Positions 22,849 through 32,192 of a stretch of DNA of 44,615 nt are shown piece after piece. The translations under genes and the position numbers were made by a program. Numbering within the stretch: the first letter of the stretch is position 1; each line of letters opens with the position of its first letter. Source of the stretch: Mariprofundus sp. EBB-1 (lineage in GTDB: Bacteria; Pseudomonadota; Zetaproteobacteria; Mariprofundales; Mariprofundaceae); contig NZ_RCFQ01000026.1 of NCBI RefSeq assembly GCF_003665155.1, forward strand, positions 1 through 44,615, written 5' to 3'. The notes beneath the pieces are model-generated. The model saw only the letters and a program-made list of their open reading frames with translations. It was not told where the DNA came from and made no database searches.

Positions 22849-25130
22849 TGGCCGACTATCCCTTGCAAAGGGATGATATAGCAGGTTCAGATGGCGAAAA
22901 AATGCGTCATATGGAGATGTTGCTAAATATTACCCATACCATTGCTATCATGGATAGCATTGATGATGTATTGAATGCATTGGTGGCACTGACAACGACT
23001 GAAATTAATGCAGAGCGGGGCACTATCTTTCTCAATGACCCCAACACGGGTGAGCTTTTTTCACGCATTGCCCATGGTGATGTGCAGAGAGAAATTCGTT
23101 TTCTGAACAGTAGTGGTGTGGCTGGTTGGGTGTTTCATGCCGATCAGGGTAAAATTATTCCTGATGCTTATAAAGAAGAGCGCTTTAACCGTGATATTGA
23201 TGAGCAAACAGGTTATGTGACCAAAAATATTCTATGCGCACCGATTCGAACCGTAAAAGGTGAAGTGATCGGTGTGGCTCAGGTACTGAATAAAAAGAAA
23301 GGTAAATTTACTACTAACGATCTCTCCTTGCTGGAGTCGATGACTACCCAGGCAGCGATAACCTTACAGAATGCTCAGTTGGTGGATCAGGCTAAAAAGA
23401 GCCATGGTAAAGAACTGGAATTTCTTGATCTGGTCTCGAATGTGATTGCTGAACTCGATCTTACCGTGCTGTTGCAACGGGTGATGAAAGAAGCAACACG
23501 CATGCTCAATGCCGAGCGTTCCACCCTGTTTTTGAATGATGAGAAAACAGATGAATTATGGTCGCAGGTGGGCATGGGTATTGAGTCCAGCATTATTCGT
23601 TTCCCCAATCATCTGGGTATCGCAGGCAAGGTGTTTACCAGCGGAGAGACCATGAATATTCCGCATGCTTATGCGGATCTGAATTTTAATCCTGCATTTG
23701 ATAAACAGACCGGTTTTTTCACCCGTTCCATTTTGTGTGTGCCGGTGGTGAACAAGCAAGGTAAGTTGATAGGTGTTACGCAGGTGCTGAATAAAAAGGG
23801 TGGCCCGTTCTCGTCCGAGGACGAGTCCCGTTTGCGGGCATTCACGGCGCAAATTTCTATTGCCTTGGAAAATGCCAAATTGTTTGATGATGTGCAGAAG
23901 ATGCAAAACTATAATGATAGTATGCTGGAAAGTATGTCTAATGGTGTGATTACATTCGATGAAGATGGCTATATTGTGACTTGTAATACGCCGGCTTTGA
24001 ATATGTTGCATGTTGCAGATGAATCTGAGCTTATCGGTCAAAAAGCTGAAGTTTTCTTTGTGAATGGGAATGGCTGGATTGTTGAAGAACTGCAGCGTTT
24101 AAATGACAAGGAAGAACCATATCTTGCCATGGATGTGGAGCTTAATATTGAAGGTGGTTCTATATTTGCCAACCTGACTTTTGTGCATCTGCTTGATCAA
24201 GATAAACAGCGCTTGGGCAAGATGATGATGATTGAGGATATTAGCTCCGAGAAACGTATGCGCTCGACGCTGTCCAAGCATATGGATCCTAGTATCGCCA
24301 ATAATTTATTGGATGAATCAGAAGATATATTGGGTGGCAAAGAGACGAACGCAACCATTCTCTTCTCTGATATTCGTAGTTTCACCAGCATTACAGAAGA
24401 GCTGGGGGCGTTAGGGACAGTTAATTTATTGAATGAATATTTCACTTTAATGGTGGAGTGTATTCGTGCCGAGGGGGGCATGCTCGATAAATTCATTGGT
24501 GATGCGATTATGGCTGCCTTTGGTGTACCGTTGAAGCATGAAGATGATGAAGACAGGGCGGTGCGTGTGGCGATCAGTATGATGAAGGCACTAAGTCGAT
24601 GGAATATTGAGCGCGAGGCTGCTGGCAAACCTGCCGTGCATATTGGTATCGGTTTGAATAGTGGTCATGTGATTACAGGCAATATCGGTTCACCGACCCG
24701 AATGGATTACACCATCATTGGTGACGGCGTGAATTTGGCGGCTAGATTGGAGAGTGCTTGTAAATATTATAAAACACAAATTCTGATCAGTGAGAATACC
24801 TATAAGGCCTTAAAAGGCACGTACAAAATCAGGCCGGTTGATCGCGTGGTTGTAAAGGGTAAATCGTTACCGGTAGATATCTATGAAGTGCTGGATCATC
24901 ATTGTGAAGAGAGTTTCCCTGATTTGATGGATACGGTGAACTATTTCACCGAAGGTTTATCTTGTTACAGGGCATCAGAATGGGATAAAGCAATCAGCAA
25001 ATTTGAACGTGCCTTAGAGCACCATCCAGATGATGGTCTATCTCAGATGTATATTGAACGTTGTATGGTGCTTAAGAAAAACCCTCCAGCAGATGAATGG
25101 GATGGTGTGTGGGAAATGACAGATAAATAG
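22848..25130 (+). CDS. GAF-GAF-PAS class III adenylate cyclase
   Basis: A 760-residue soluble sensor enzyme. Two GAF domains (about residues 25-175 and 190-345) share the FLNDxxTGEL and NIPHAY-like motifs, then a PAS-like segment (MLESMSNGVITFDEDGYIV, ~360-480) leads into a class III cyclase domain (~500-690). Metal Asp residues are D508 (FSDIR) and D552 (FIGDAI). K548 and T622 (MDYTIIGDGVN) are the Lys/Thr pair expected for ATP, so the product should be cAMP. A TPR-like C-terminal tail (residues ~705-760) follows. The downstream cyclic-nucleotide-binding protein fits as effector. Which ligand the GAF or PAS domains sense is unknown. Confidence 0.92.
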   Translation: MADYPLQRDDIAGSDGEKMRHMEMLLNITHTIAIMDSIDDVLNALVALTTTEINAERGTIFLNDPNTGELFSRIAHGDVQREIRFLNSSGVAGWVFHADQGKIIPDAYKEERFNRDIDEQTGYVTKNILCAPIRTVKGEVIGVAQVLNKKKGKFTTNDLSLLESMTTQAAITLQNAQLVDQAKKSHGKELEFLDLVSNVIAELDLTVLLQRVMKEATRMLNAERSTLFLNDEKTDELWSQVGMGIESSIIRFPNHLGIAGKVFTSGETMNIPHAYADLNFNPAFDKQTGFFTRSILCVPVVNKQGKLIGVTQVLNKKGGPFSSEDESRLRAFTAQISIALENAKLFDDVQKMQNYNDSMLESMSNGVITFDEDGYIVTCNTPALNMLHVADESELIGQKAEVFFVNGNGWIVEELQRLNDKEEPYLAMDVELNIEGGSIFANLTFVHLLDQDKQRLGKMMMIEDISSEKRMRSTLSKHMDPSIANNLLDESEDILGGKETNATILFSDIRSFTSITEELGALGTVNLLNEYFTLMVECIRAEGGMLDKFIGDAIMAAFGVPLKHEDDEDRAVRVAISMMKALSRWNIEREAAGKPAVHIGIGLNSGHVITGNIGSPTRMDYTIIGDGVNLAARLESACKYYKTQILISENTYKALKGTYKIRPVDRVVVKGKSLPVDIYEVLDHHCEESFPDLMDTVNYFTEGLSCYRASEWDKAISKFERALEHHPDDGLSQMYIERCMVLKKNPPADEWDGVWEMTDK

Positions 25131-25309
25131 TGTGTTAGGGAACTACTGAATGATTCAGCGTTTCCTTTGAAAGAAAGCATGCATACTGCAAAATCAGAAA
25201 ATTAGTCTATGCTCACGAGACAAGTAAACTTGTTCAGATTGTTCTCTTTGGCAGTATCCGCAAAGAATATTAAATAGTTGAGCAATCATTGTTGGTCAGG
25301 AGTTCAAAT

Positions 25310-25825
25310 ATGACAGGGAAATTAAACCCCAGTGCATTATGGCACAACTACTTTAAACCGCAGGATGATTGGGTTGAAGATACGGCGAAGAAGTGCGAAT
25401 CAAGCCTGTTGTTTCAAGGGTTTTCTCCGACTGTAATCCGTTGGTTTGCTGCTAAAATGCACCCCCGTGAATATGATGCGGGCGAAACGGTTTTCCATGC
25501 TGGAGATGAAGGTGCTGGAGCCATTTTACTGCGCTCTGGCAGTATCGCTATTCGTAGTAAAGGAGTTGATCTGGCCACCATGAAAGCGGGAGATTTGTTT
25601 GGTGAAGTTGCACTGGTGGATGGACAAGCGCGTACAGCAGATGCAGTAGCTATTGAACCGTGTGAACTGGTGTTCTTATTGCGTACTGACTTGAATGACT
25701 GGATTAATAGTCAGCCTAAACATGCTTGTATTTTGTTGAAAAATTTGGGAGCAATGTTGGCCGGGCGTTTGTTAGAATCCAATAAGAACTTCTCCAGTGT
25801 GGTCAAGGAGGAGTCTTCCAGATGA
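25310..25825 (+). CDS. Cyclic-nucleotide-binding domain protein
   Basis: A 171-residue protein with a single cNMP-binding fold: the strand REYDAGETVFHAGDEGAGAILLRSG, the phosphate-binding cassette FGEVALVDGQARTADAVA with the conserved Glu and Arg, and the hinge region CELVFLLR. There is no DNA-binding helix-turn-helix after it, so it is not a Crp-like regulator but a stand-alone cAMP sensor or a partner subunit. AGGAG lies before the ATG at 25310. Its end overlaps the start of the AI-2E family gene by four bases (ATGA), so the two are coupled. It probably reads cAMP from the upstream cyclase. Confidence 0.9.
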   Translation: MTGKLNPSALWHNYFKPQDDWVEDTAKKCESSLLFQGFSPTVIRWFAAKMHPREYDAGETVFHAGDEGAGAILLRSGSIAIRSKGVDLATMKAGDLFGEVALVDGQARTADAVAIEPCELVFLLRTDLNDWINSQPKHACILLKNLGAMLAGRLLESNKNFSSVVKEESSR

Positions 25826-26934
25826 TTGAGCGTCGCCATAGCGATCGACGGGCAGGATCAAGCTATCACCCTGTTATTTTGGCTACAGGTGTATTTCTGG
25901 CTGGTTTGCTGGCGGTTTTTTGTATTCTGTTTGTTGCTAATCCGGTTATTTTTGCACTTTGTGTGTCGCTTGCACTGTTTGCTGTGCTATCGCCTGCAGT
26001 TGACTATTTTCTTCAGCGGGGATGGCCGACAGCCAAAGCTTCAGGCACTGTGATGGGGCTGGCAACGATTGGACTGATTCTTGTCGCGGCACTGTTGTAT
26101 CCACTCTTGATGACACAAGTGAAACAGATATCTGAGCAAGTCAGTCATCTGGATCAACAACTGTTGCTTGTGTTAACCAATACAAACACCTGGTTGGTTA
26201 GTCATGAAATTTCATCGATCAATGCACAGGAATTAACAGACTCTATTCTCAAACAAGTAGGAGAGCAGGGGTCAAGTACGATTGATAGTATGACTACGTT
26301 CTTTTCCCATATTGCAACCTCTCTGGTATTGATTCCCTTGGTGACATTTTTCTTGTTATGTGATTTTTTAACATTGCGGAATCAGGCGATGCAGCTGTTG
26401 CCGAATCGTCATTTTGAACTGGGCTGGTTGATCTATATTCGAGCTGCTACTCAACTGCAAAGTTATATTCGCGGTATTTCCATACAAGCGGTGATTATGG
26501 CTACAGTGACGACTATCGGTTTCTGGATAGCTGGTATTGATTATGCCCCCTTGTTGGGGATTATAGTTGGATTGCTCAATATGATTCCTTTCTTTGGTAT
26601 CTCATTGGCTAAAATACCACCTGTTGTGGCCGTGTTGATCTCCAGTGATCCCAGCGCATTAAATATTATTTTAGCGCTTGCCGTAGTGATGATTGCGCAG
26701 GCTGTGGATAATGGTTTTGTGATCCCACGTATTGTCGCAAAGGCTGCCAGCTTGCATCCATTAACAGTTATGCTTGGCGTGATGTTGGGTGGGTATTACT
26801 TTGGTTTCTTTGGTCTGATTCTTACGGTTCCGGTGATGTTTTCTGTCAAAGTTATTTTCAGCGAACTGGTGAGAGGGCTTAGTCATCAGCATTTGAATAT
26901 TCGTATGGATGCGCTAATTCAGAAAAAACATTAA
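25822..26934 (+). CDS. AI-2E family (PerM/UPF0118) membrane protein
   Basis: A 370-residue polytopic inner-membrane protein. It begins with a basic cytoplasmic MIERRHSDRR, followed by a pair of helices (residues ~18-60), a third helix, a soluble region rich in Gln/Ser with QVKQISEQVSHLDQQLL, and the conserved end YAPLLGIIVGLLNMIPFFG, AQAVDNGFVIPRIV and LHPLTVMLGVMLGGYYFG. Family members are linked to export or flux of small molecules, but the substrate of most is unknown. Coupled by ATGA overlap to the cyclic-nucleotide-binding gene, its activity may be cAMP-controlled. Confidence 0.9.
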   Translation: MIERRHSDRRAGSSYHPVILATGVFLAGLLAVFCILFVANPVIFALCVSLALFAVLSPAVDYFLQRGWPTAKASGTVMGLATIGLILVAALLYPLLMTQVKQISEQVSHLDQQLLLVLTNTNTWLVSHEISSINAQELTDSILKQVGEQGSSTIDSMTTFFSHIATSLVLIPLVTFFLLCDFLTLRNQAMQLLPNRHFELGWLIYIRAATQLQSYIRGISIQAVIMATVTTIGFWIAGIDYAPLLGIIVGLLNMIPFFGISLAKIPPVVAVLISSDPSALNIILALAVVMIAQAVDNGFVIPRIVAKAASLHPLTVMLGVMLGGYYFGFFGLILTVPVMFSVKVIFSELVRGLSHQHLNIRMDALIQKKH

Positions 26935-27232
26935 GAAGATGCTGATGTGTTGGCTCCTGCCAAAAATCAGTTCGTAGAAATAAAAGCGTGGTTTTGTTTC
27001 TACTTTCACAAGCTCGCAGGAGAGCGTACTTGCACATCTCATGCCTGAAGAGTGCCATACATGGATGTATTGACATGAAACAGATCCCTTATTACCCGCT
27101 TTGATTCGCAGCTTCTGCTGCTCACCGGGTGACGGCGCTGGCAGTCCAATATCTTTATCCTGAGCGGTTGTGGCTGGGCATCCGTGCCCTGCGCGGAAAT
27201 GCTGAATACATCAGCACTGTCTAAAGTACTGT

Positions 27233-28762
27233 TTAATTGACCTTCGTTGGTTTGTCGGGTGAATCATTTAATGAGGCAATACCATCAAAGGGAACAGGGT
27301 CGGGGCAGTAACCCATAATATCTCCCAGCTCCTGGAACTTATTTACACCACTACTCACCTCAATTTTATCCGGCGTAAATTGGGCTGGATGTTCGAGACC
27401 TGCGGTGTGCGCCAGTGAATTGAGTTCTGTTCTGAAGCCCCGTAGAAACTGGGTTAAGCGGATGGCCTTGGTTTCAATCACCAGACCACGCATTTTTCTG
27501 GGATCCATGGTGGCGATGCCGGTTGGGCAATGGCCGGTGTGACAGGTCTGAGACTGAATGCAGCCGATCGAGAGCATGGCTTCCCGGGCAATGTTGATAC
27601 AATCACAGCCCAATGAGAGGGCAACCACAGTACGATCGGGAAAGCCAAGCTTTCCACTGCCAACCCAGACGATATCGTTGGCAATCCCTTTTTTCTGAAA
27701 GGTTTGGTATACTCTTGAAAACCCCACCTTAAATGGCAGTGATACATGATCTGAGTAGGTGAGAGGGGCAGCACCGGTACCACCCTCTGACCCATCAATA
27801 ACGATAAAATCGGGGCCAACCTTATTATGCGCCATTTTTTCGGCCAGCTCTTCCCAAAACGTTGTTTCTCCAATGGCGGATTTGATACCGATAGGCAAAC
27901 CAGTTGCATCAGCAAGCTTTTCAATAAATTCAATCATCGAATCAACATCATGAAACTGACTGTGAGAGGCAGGAGAGATACAGGCTTCACCAACAGGAAT
28001 GCCCCGGATTTTGGCAATTTCAGGGGTGACTTTAGTGCCGGGTAGTACACCACCCTTACCGGGTTTAGCACCCTGAGAGAGTTTGATTTCAATGGCCCGG
28101 ATTTGTGGATGTGTTTTCACTTGTTGAACAACCATATCGATGGAGAACTGTTGTGATGCATCACGAGCTCCAAAATAACCGGTACCTAATTGCCAGACAA
28201 TATCTGCACCCAACAAGTGAAAGGGGCTAATGCCTCCTTCACCGGTAGTGTGATATGCACCTGCCTGTGCAGCTCCGAGGTTGAGTGCGGAAATCGCGTG
28301 TTTACCGAGTGCTCCATAGGACATAGCCGAGATATTGATGATGGATTTGGGTCGAAATGGACGTTTGCGACCATGTGCCAGCCCCATTATTTTCAGACAG
28401 GGGATAGCTGTTTTATCACCATCGGGGTAAACGATTTTGGATTCAGGAAAAGGAAATGCGGCATGTTTAATGATGGGATAGCCGATGCCGTATTGTTGTT
28501 CTGTTGTACCAAAACCGAAATGATTGTCGATGTTTTTGGCGGTGCGATAAACCCATGATCGTTCATCACGGTTGAAGGGTTGCTCCTCTTTATCATTGGT
28601 TACCCAGTATTGTCGCATACCCGGGCCGACCTTTTGCAGAATATAACGGGTGTGCCCGATAACTGGGAAATTGCGTAAAATAGTATGGTGTTTTTGTGTG
28701 TAGTCCCGAATACCCAGGATAATAATGCACGCTGCAAGAGTAACCATAATGCCTAGAAACAT
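27233..28762 (-). CDS. FMN-dependent glutamate synthase-family protein
   Basis: A 509-residue relative of the FMN-binding (synthase) domain of glutamate synthase GltB, but without the N-terminal amidotransferase domain. An N-terminal membrane helix (MFLGIMVTLAACIIILGI) is followed by the alpha/beta barrel. Diagnostic parts: NISAMSYGALGKHAI, GEGGISPFHL, IEIKLSQGAKPGKGG, IVIDGSEGGTGAAPL and the Fe-S cysteines in GCIQSQTCHTGHCPTGIA (C-x5-C-x4-C). Proteins like this are often membrane anchored; their electron donor and product are not clear. It is transcribed alone and converges on the AI-2E gene across a 298-base gap that holds one small hairpin (TGCTGA/TCAGCA, near 27200-27216). Confidence 0.9.
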   Translation of the reverse strand: MFLGIMVTLAACIIILGIRDYTQKHHTILRNFPVIGHTRYILQKVGPGMRQYWVTNDKEEQPFNRDERSWVYRTAKNIDNHFGFGTTEQQYGIGYPIIKHAAFPFPESKIVYPDGDKTAIPCLKIMGLAHGRKRPFRPKSIINISAMSYGALGKHAISALNLGAAQAGAYHTTGEGGISPFHLLGADIVWQLGTGYFGARDASQQFSIDMVVQQVKTHPQIRAIEIKLSQGAKPGKGGVLPGTKVTPEIAKIRGIPVGEACISPASHSQFHDVDSMIEFIEKLADATGLPIGIKSAIGETTFWEELAEKMAHNKVGPDFIVIDGSEGGTGAAPLTYSDHVSLPFKVGFSRVYQTFQKKGIANDIVWVGSGKLGFPDRTVVALSLGCDCINIAREAMLSIGCIQSQTCHTGHCPTGIATMDPRKMRGLVIETKAIRLTQFLRGFRTELNSLAHTAGLEHPAQFTPDKIEVSSGVNKFQELGDIMGYCPDPVPFDGIASLNDSPDKPTKVN

Positions 28763-28983
28763 GTTCTTCCCCCTGATCTGTAAGATTCATTGCCCATGTA
28801 TGCTTATTACAGAGATCTGAATCAACTGCCCGATACTTCGTATTAAGCATAGATGATATAAGAAGAAAGCCCAAGTTGGAGATGTGTATGCCTTCCAATG
28901 TGCAATGATATCAGGACTAAACGCATCAAATTCAACGCTGTTTTTTTTAGTTTTTCCATCGTTACTCAGTGGGGAAGTGTTTG

Positions 28984-29340
28984 TTACTCATCGAGATACA
29001 TCGGTTTGTTGTCTGCTAAGGCCAGCCAGCCTTTGGCGATGCGGTAGATGATCCAAATGCTTACGCCGACAAGGATAAAATAACCAATGCCGATGAGTAG
29101 TGTTATCACTCCGAATCCAGCCCATAACAGAGCAAACCAAAAGGTTCTTATTTGCCATCTGAAGTGCGATGTTAACCACGTATCTGCAACATCATCCCTT
29201 TTCAGGTAATTGATGATGAGAGCAGCAATAAAGGTGAAAAACAACAGGAATGATGCCGCCTGCAGTGCATAAACCAGGGTGGTGGTTCTGATGGCAGATT
29301 GGGTGCGGTTATTGTCGTTAGGTTGAGGGTTATCCATCAT
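28984..29340 (-). CDS. Small DUF4870-like membrane protein
   Basis: A 118-residue protein with three hydrophobic segments: LQAASFLLFFTFIAALIIN, FWFALLWAGFGVITLLIG and GIGYFILVGVSIWIIYRI. The SHFRWQIRTFWF motif between segments 1 and 2 and the closing YRIAKGWLALADNKPM match DUF4870/Tic20-like proteins of unknown function. Its start overlaps the end of the quinone oxidoreductase gene by 11 bases, so they share a transcript. No enzymatic role can be proposed. Confidence 0.75.
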   Translation of the reverse strand: MMDNPQPNDNNRTQSAIRTTTLVYALQAASFLLFFTFIAALIINYLKRDDVADTWLTSHFRWQIRTFWFALLWAGFGVITLLIGIGYFILVGVSIWIIYRIAKGWLALADNKPMYLDE

Positions 29341-30352
29341 CGTCTTCCGTCATAGGTTGCTGAACCTCTAATACCAGTTTGGCAGTGATGACACCGGCTT
29401 CCAGCAGATCGTGTGCTGCTGCCGCCTTATCCAGTGGCAATGTATCGGAGACAAAGACAGAGAGCTGCTGTTGATCAAAAAATTGGGCGCATTGATCGAG
29501 AATGTCGCCATGATGTTCGGCGGCATCTGTCAATCCCATCAACATCGGGGTAAGCATTAACGCTTGTGTCACGCGAATATTGCGCAGGCGAATGTTTTTC
29601 CAGTCGGCATTCTCAGGCACCTGAAGAATAGTGACAATATCACCATAGATGCGGGTGGCATTGACCAGTTGATTAAATGCTTCGCCACCCACGGTGTCCA
29701 ATGCAACATCAACACCGCTACCATCCGTCCATGTTAACAGTGCCTCACAGACATCCTGTTCCTTGTAGTTGATAATCAAGTCTGCGCCAAGCTGGCGAAC
29801 AAAATCGGCTTTTTCTGTATTACTGACAGTGGTGGCAACGTCACATCCGGCCAGTTTGGCTAGCTGGATCGCAACATGTCCCACACCACCTGCTCCGGCA
29901 TGAATGAAGACCTTTTGACCGCCCTGAATGCGGGCGCGATCAAATAGCGCTTCCCAGGCTGTGATCAGTACCAGCGGTGCTGCGGCTGCATCAATGAAAT
30001 CCAGACAATCCGGCTTGATGGCAACGAAAGGTTCGGGCACGGCGATATATTCGGCATAGTTACCGGCTTGTTGGCCTAAACCACCGTAGCAGTAATAGAC
30101 GGCATCGCCTGCTTTGAAGCGTGTGACATTGGCACCGATCTTTTCAACAATGCCGGAACCATCACAGCCGAGAATCGTTGGCCCTGTCTGTTTGATCATG
30201 GGGCCATTCATGCGCACTTTGGTATCGACCGGGTTGATGCCGGCTGCCATGACCTGGATCAATAGTTCATCTTCACCGCATTCCGGGCGCTCGATTTCTG
30301 TGAGTTTCAATACACTGCTTGAACCTGCTTCAGTCATGATGATTGCACGCAT
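29330..30352 (-). CDS. NADPH:quinone oxidoreductase-type MDR protein
   Basis: A 340-residue medium-chain dehydrogenase/reductase of the zinc-independent quinone oxidoreductase type. It has the GroES-like N-terminus (IERPECGEDELLIQVMAAGINPVD), the NADPH loop AGAGGVGHVAIQLAKLAG and LDTVGGEAF. The structural zinc cysteine cluster of alcohol dehydrogenases is missing. It reduces quinones or conjugated carbonyls with NADPH. The membrane protein gene overlaps its 3' end. The divergent gene on the other side is cimA, with a 109-base shared intergenic region. Confidence 0.88.
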   Translation of the reverse strand: MRAIIMTEAGSSSVLKLTEIERPECGEDELLIQVMAAGINPVDTKVRMNGPMIKQTGPTILGCDGSGIVEKIGANVTRFKAGDAVYYCYGGLGQQAGNYAEYIAVPEPFVAIKPDCLDFIDAAAAPLVLITAWEALFDRARIQGGQKVFIHAGAGGVGHVAIQLAKLAGCDVATTVSNTEKADFVRQLGADLIINYKEQDVCEALLTWTDGSGVDVALDTVGGEAFNQLVNATRIYGDIVTILQVPENADWKNIRLRNIRVTQALMLTPMLMGLTDAAEHHGDILDQCAQFFDQQQLSVFVSDTLPLDKAAAAHDLLEAGVITAKLVLEVQQPMTEDDDG

Positions 30353-30461
30353 GATGTTGTTGCTCCTTGATCAATAAATTGAAAATCGGATTTCAGCACA
30401 ATTGAAGGGTGAATGAAACCGGTATCATTTTTTTTTCTCAAGCGTAAAATGCTGCGCCTCT

Positions 30462-32141
30462 ATGAAACATCAATTCTCTTCTCATATCGATGCACAAAAA
30501 GAACTACCATCCAGCGTAGCATTGTTTGATACAACGCTGCGTGATGGGGCTCAAACCGCGGGTATCAGTTTCTCAGTCGAAGATAAAAAACGTATTGCCA
30601 ATCGTTTGGCAGAATTCGGCATAGACTGGATTGAAGGTGGATGGCCTGGGGCCAGTCCCAAAGACGACTTGTTCTTTGAACAGATGAGGGGGCGAGATTG
30701 GCAGCGAAGTAAGCTGGTGGCCTTTGGCTGTACGGCACGACCGGGGCAGGCCGTGCAAGATGATCGTGGCTTGAATCTGTTGCTCGCTAGTGGCGCTGAT
30801 GCAGCCTGTATTTTTGGCAAGAGTTGGGATGTGCATGTTACCAAGGCGCTGGGTATTTCATTGCAGGAGAACCTGCATCTGGTGCGGGAGTCGGTGGCTT
30901 TCCTTAAACAGCATTTTGATACGGTGTTTTTTGATGCTGAACATTTCTTTGATGGTTTCGCAGCCAATGAGAGCTACGCTTTGAATGTGCTGGAAGCTGC
31001 TGTTGAGGGCGGTGCAGATGCGGTTGTGCTCTGTGATACCAATGGTGGTTCTACGCCATTTCCGGTCTTTGATGTGGTTTCACAGGTAAAACAGCATCTA
31101 CCGGGGCAAGTGCTTGGTATTCATGCGCATAATGATTGTGAAATGAGTGTGGCCAACTCGGTGGCTGCTGTGCGTGCTGGCGTGAGTCATGTGCAGGGCA
31201 CAATGAATGGTATTGGTGAGCGGTGTGGTAATGCCAATCTTGTTTCGATTATACCTGTATTACAGTTGAAAATGGGGATGGATTGCGGCGTGTCACCTGA
31301 ACGCTTGAGTCAGCTCTCCTCGCTATCCCACTTTGTCAATGAGATGGCCAATCGTCTGCCGTGGTTGCATCAGCCTTTTGTGGGCCAGAATGCGTTTGCC
31401 CATAAAGGTGGCATCCATGTTTCAGCTATTCGTAAACAGAGTAATTTATATGAACATATGGATCCCGTACTGGTGGGTAATGAACCCCGTATTTTGGTGT
31501 CGGATCAGGCAGGCCGAAGTAATATACTGAGCAAACTGCAGAAATTGGATCCTGATGCGGGCCTGGATGCGGGTAATCCAGCTGTAGCTGATGCATTGCA
31601 ACGCATCAAATATCTGGAGTCGATCGGTTATGCCTTTGAAGGTGCAGATGCTTCGTTCCAGTTATTATTGTACCGTTCAATGCTGAAATTTAAACGCCAT
31701 TATGAGTTGATTCGTTTTCGTGTGTATGACGAAAAACGCGGTCATGATCTGGATACCGAATCAGAGGCTACGGTGCAGGTACGGGTTGCAGGGAAAATGA
31801 CCCATGCGGCAGCACTTGGTAATGGCCCTGTCAATGCGATGGACAAAGCATTGAGAGCAGCATTGGTTGACGCATATCCCATTCTTGAAACGATGTTTAT
31901 GACTGACTTTAAAGTGCGTGTATTAACCAGTAAAGAGGCGACGGCCGCAGCAGTGCGTGTGTTGATTGAATCCACCGATGGGAAGCGTAAATGGAGCACG
32001 GTTGGGGTTTCCACTGATGTACTGGAAGCTACCTATCGGGCGCTCAATGATGCGATTGAATACAAATTGGTAACCGAACACGTGCCACCGCCTGAAGCGG
32101 AAAATACGGACGACCTGTCAGGGGTGAATGGTAAGCAGTAA
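30462..32141 (+). CDS. cimA: (R)-citramalate synthase
   Basis: It condenses pyruvate with acetyl-CoA to citramalate, the first step of a threonine-independent isoleucine route. The 559-residue protein has the HMGL-like barrel with VALFDTTLRDGAQ near the N-terminus, GIHAHNDCEMSVANSVAAV, GTMNGIGERCGNANL and the C-terminal LeuA dimerisation/regulatory domain (ending with the ATYRALNDAIEYKL segment). The first motif and length fit CimA rather than LeuA. A weak hairpin (CTCTGG/CCAGAG, 32147-32165) lies between it and the convergent PBP1A gene. Confidence 0.9.
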   Translation: MKHQFSSHIDAQKELPSSVALFDTTLRDGAQTAGISFSVEDKKRIANRLAEFGIDWIEGGWPGASPKDDLFFEQMRGRDWQRSKLVAFGCTARPGQAVQDDRGLNLLLASGADAACIFGKSWDVHVTKALGISLQENLHLVRESVAFLKQHFDTVFFDAEHFFDGFAANESYALNVLEAAVEGGADAVVLCDTNGGSTPFPVFDVVSQVKQHLPGQVLGIHAHNDCEMSVANSVAAVRAGVSHVQGTMNGIGERCGNANLVSIIPVLQLKMGMDCGVSPERLSQLSSLSHFVNEMANRLPWLHQPFVGQNAFAHKGGIHVSAIRKQSNLYEHMDPVLVGNEPRILVSDQAGRSNILSKLQKLDPDAGLDAGNPAVADALQRIKYLESIGYAFEGADASFQLLLYRSMLKFKRHYELIRFRVYDEKRGHDLDTESEATVQVRVAGKMTHAAALGNGPVNAMDKALRAALVDAYPILETMFMTDFKVRVLTSKEATAAAVRVLIESTDGKRKWSTVGVSTDVLEATYRALNDAIEYKLVTEHVPPPEAENTDDLSGVNGKQ

Positions 32142-32192
32142 ACGTGCTCTGGTAGATTGCCAGAGTAGCCTCATTACACCTGAGATATCTCT

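Noticed and set aside
26935-27232. Open stretch on the minus strand in the gap before the glutamate synthase-like gene
   Set aside because: The frames have no start with a ribosome binding site and no motif; only a small hairpin (TGCTGA/TCAGCA) is supported.
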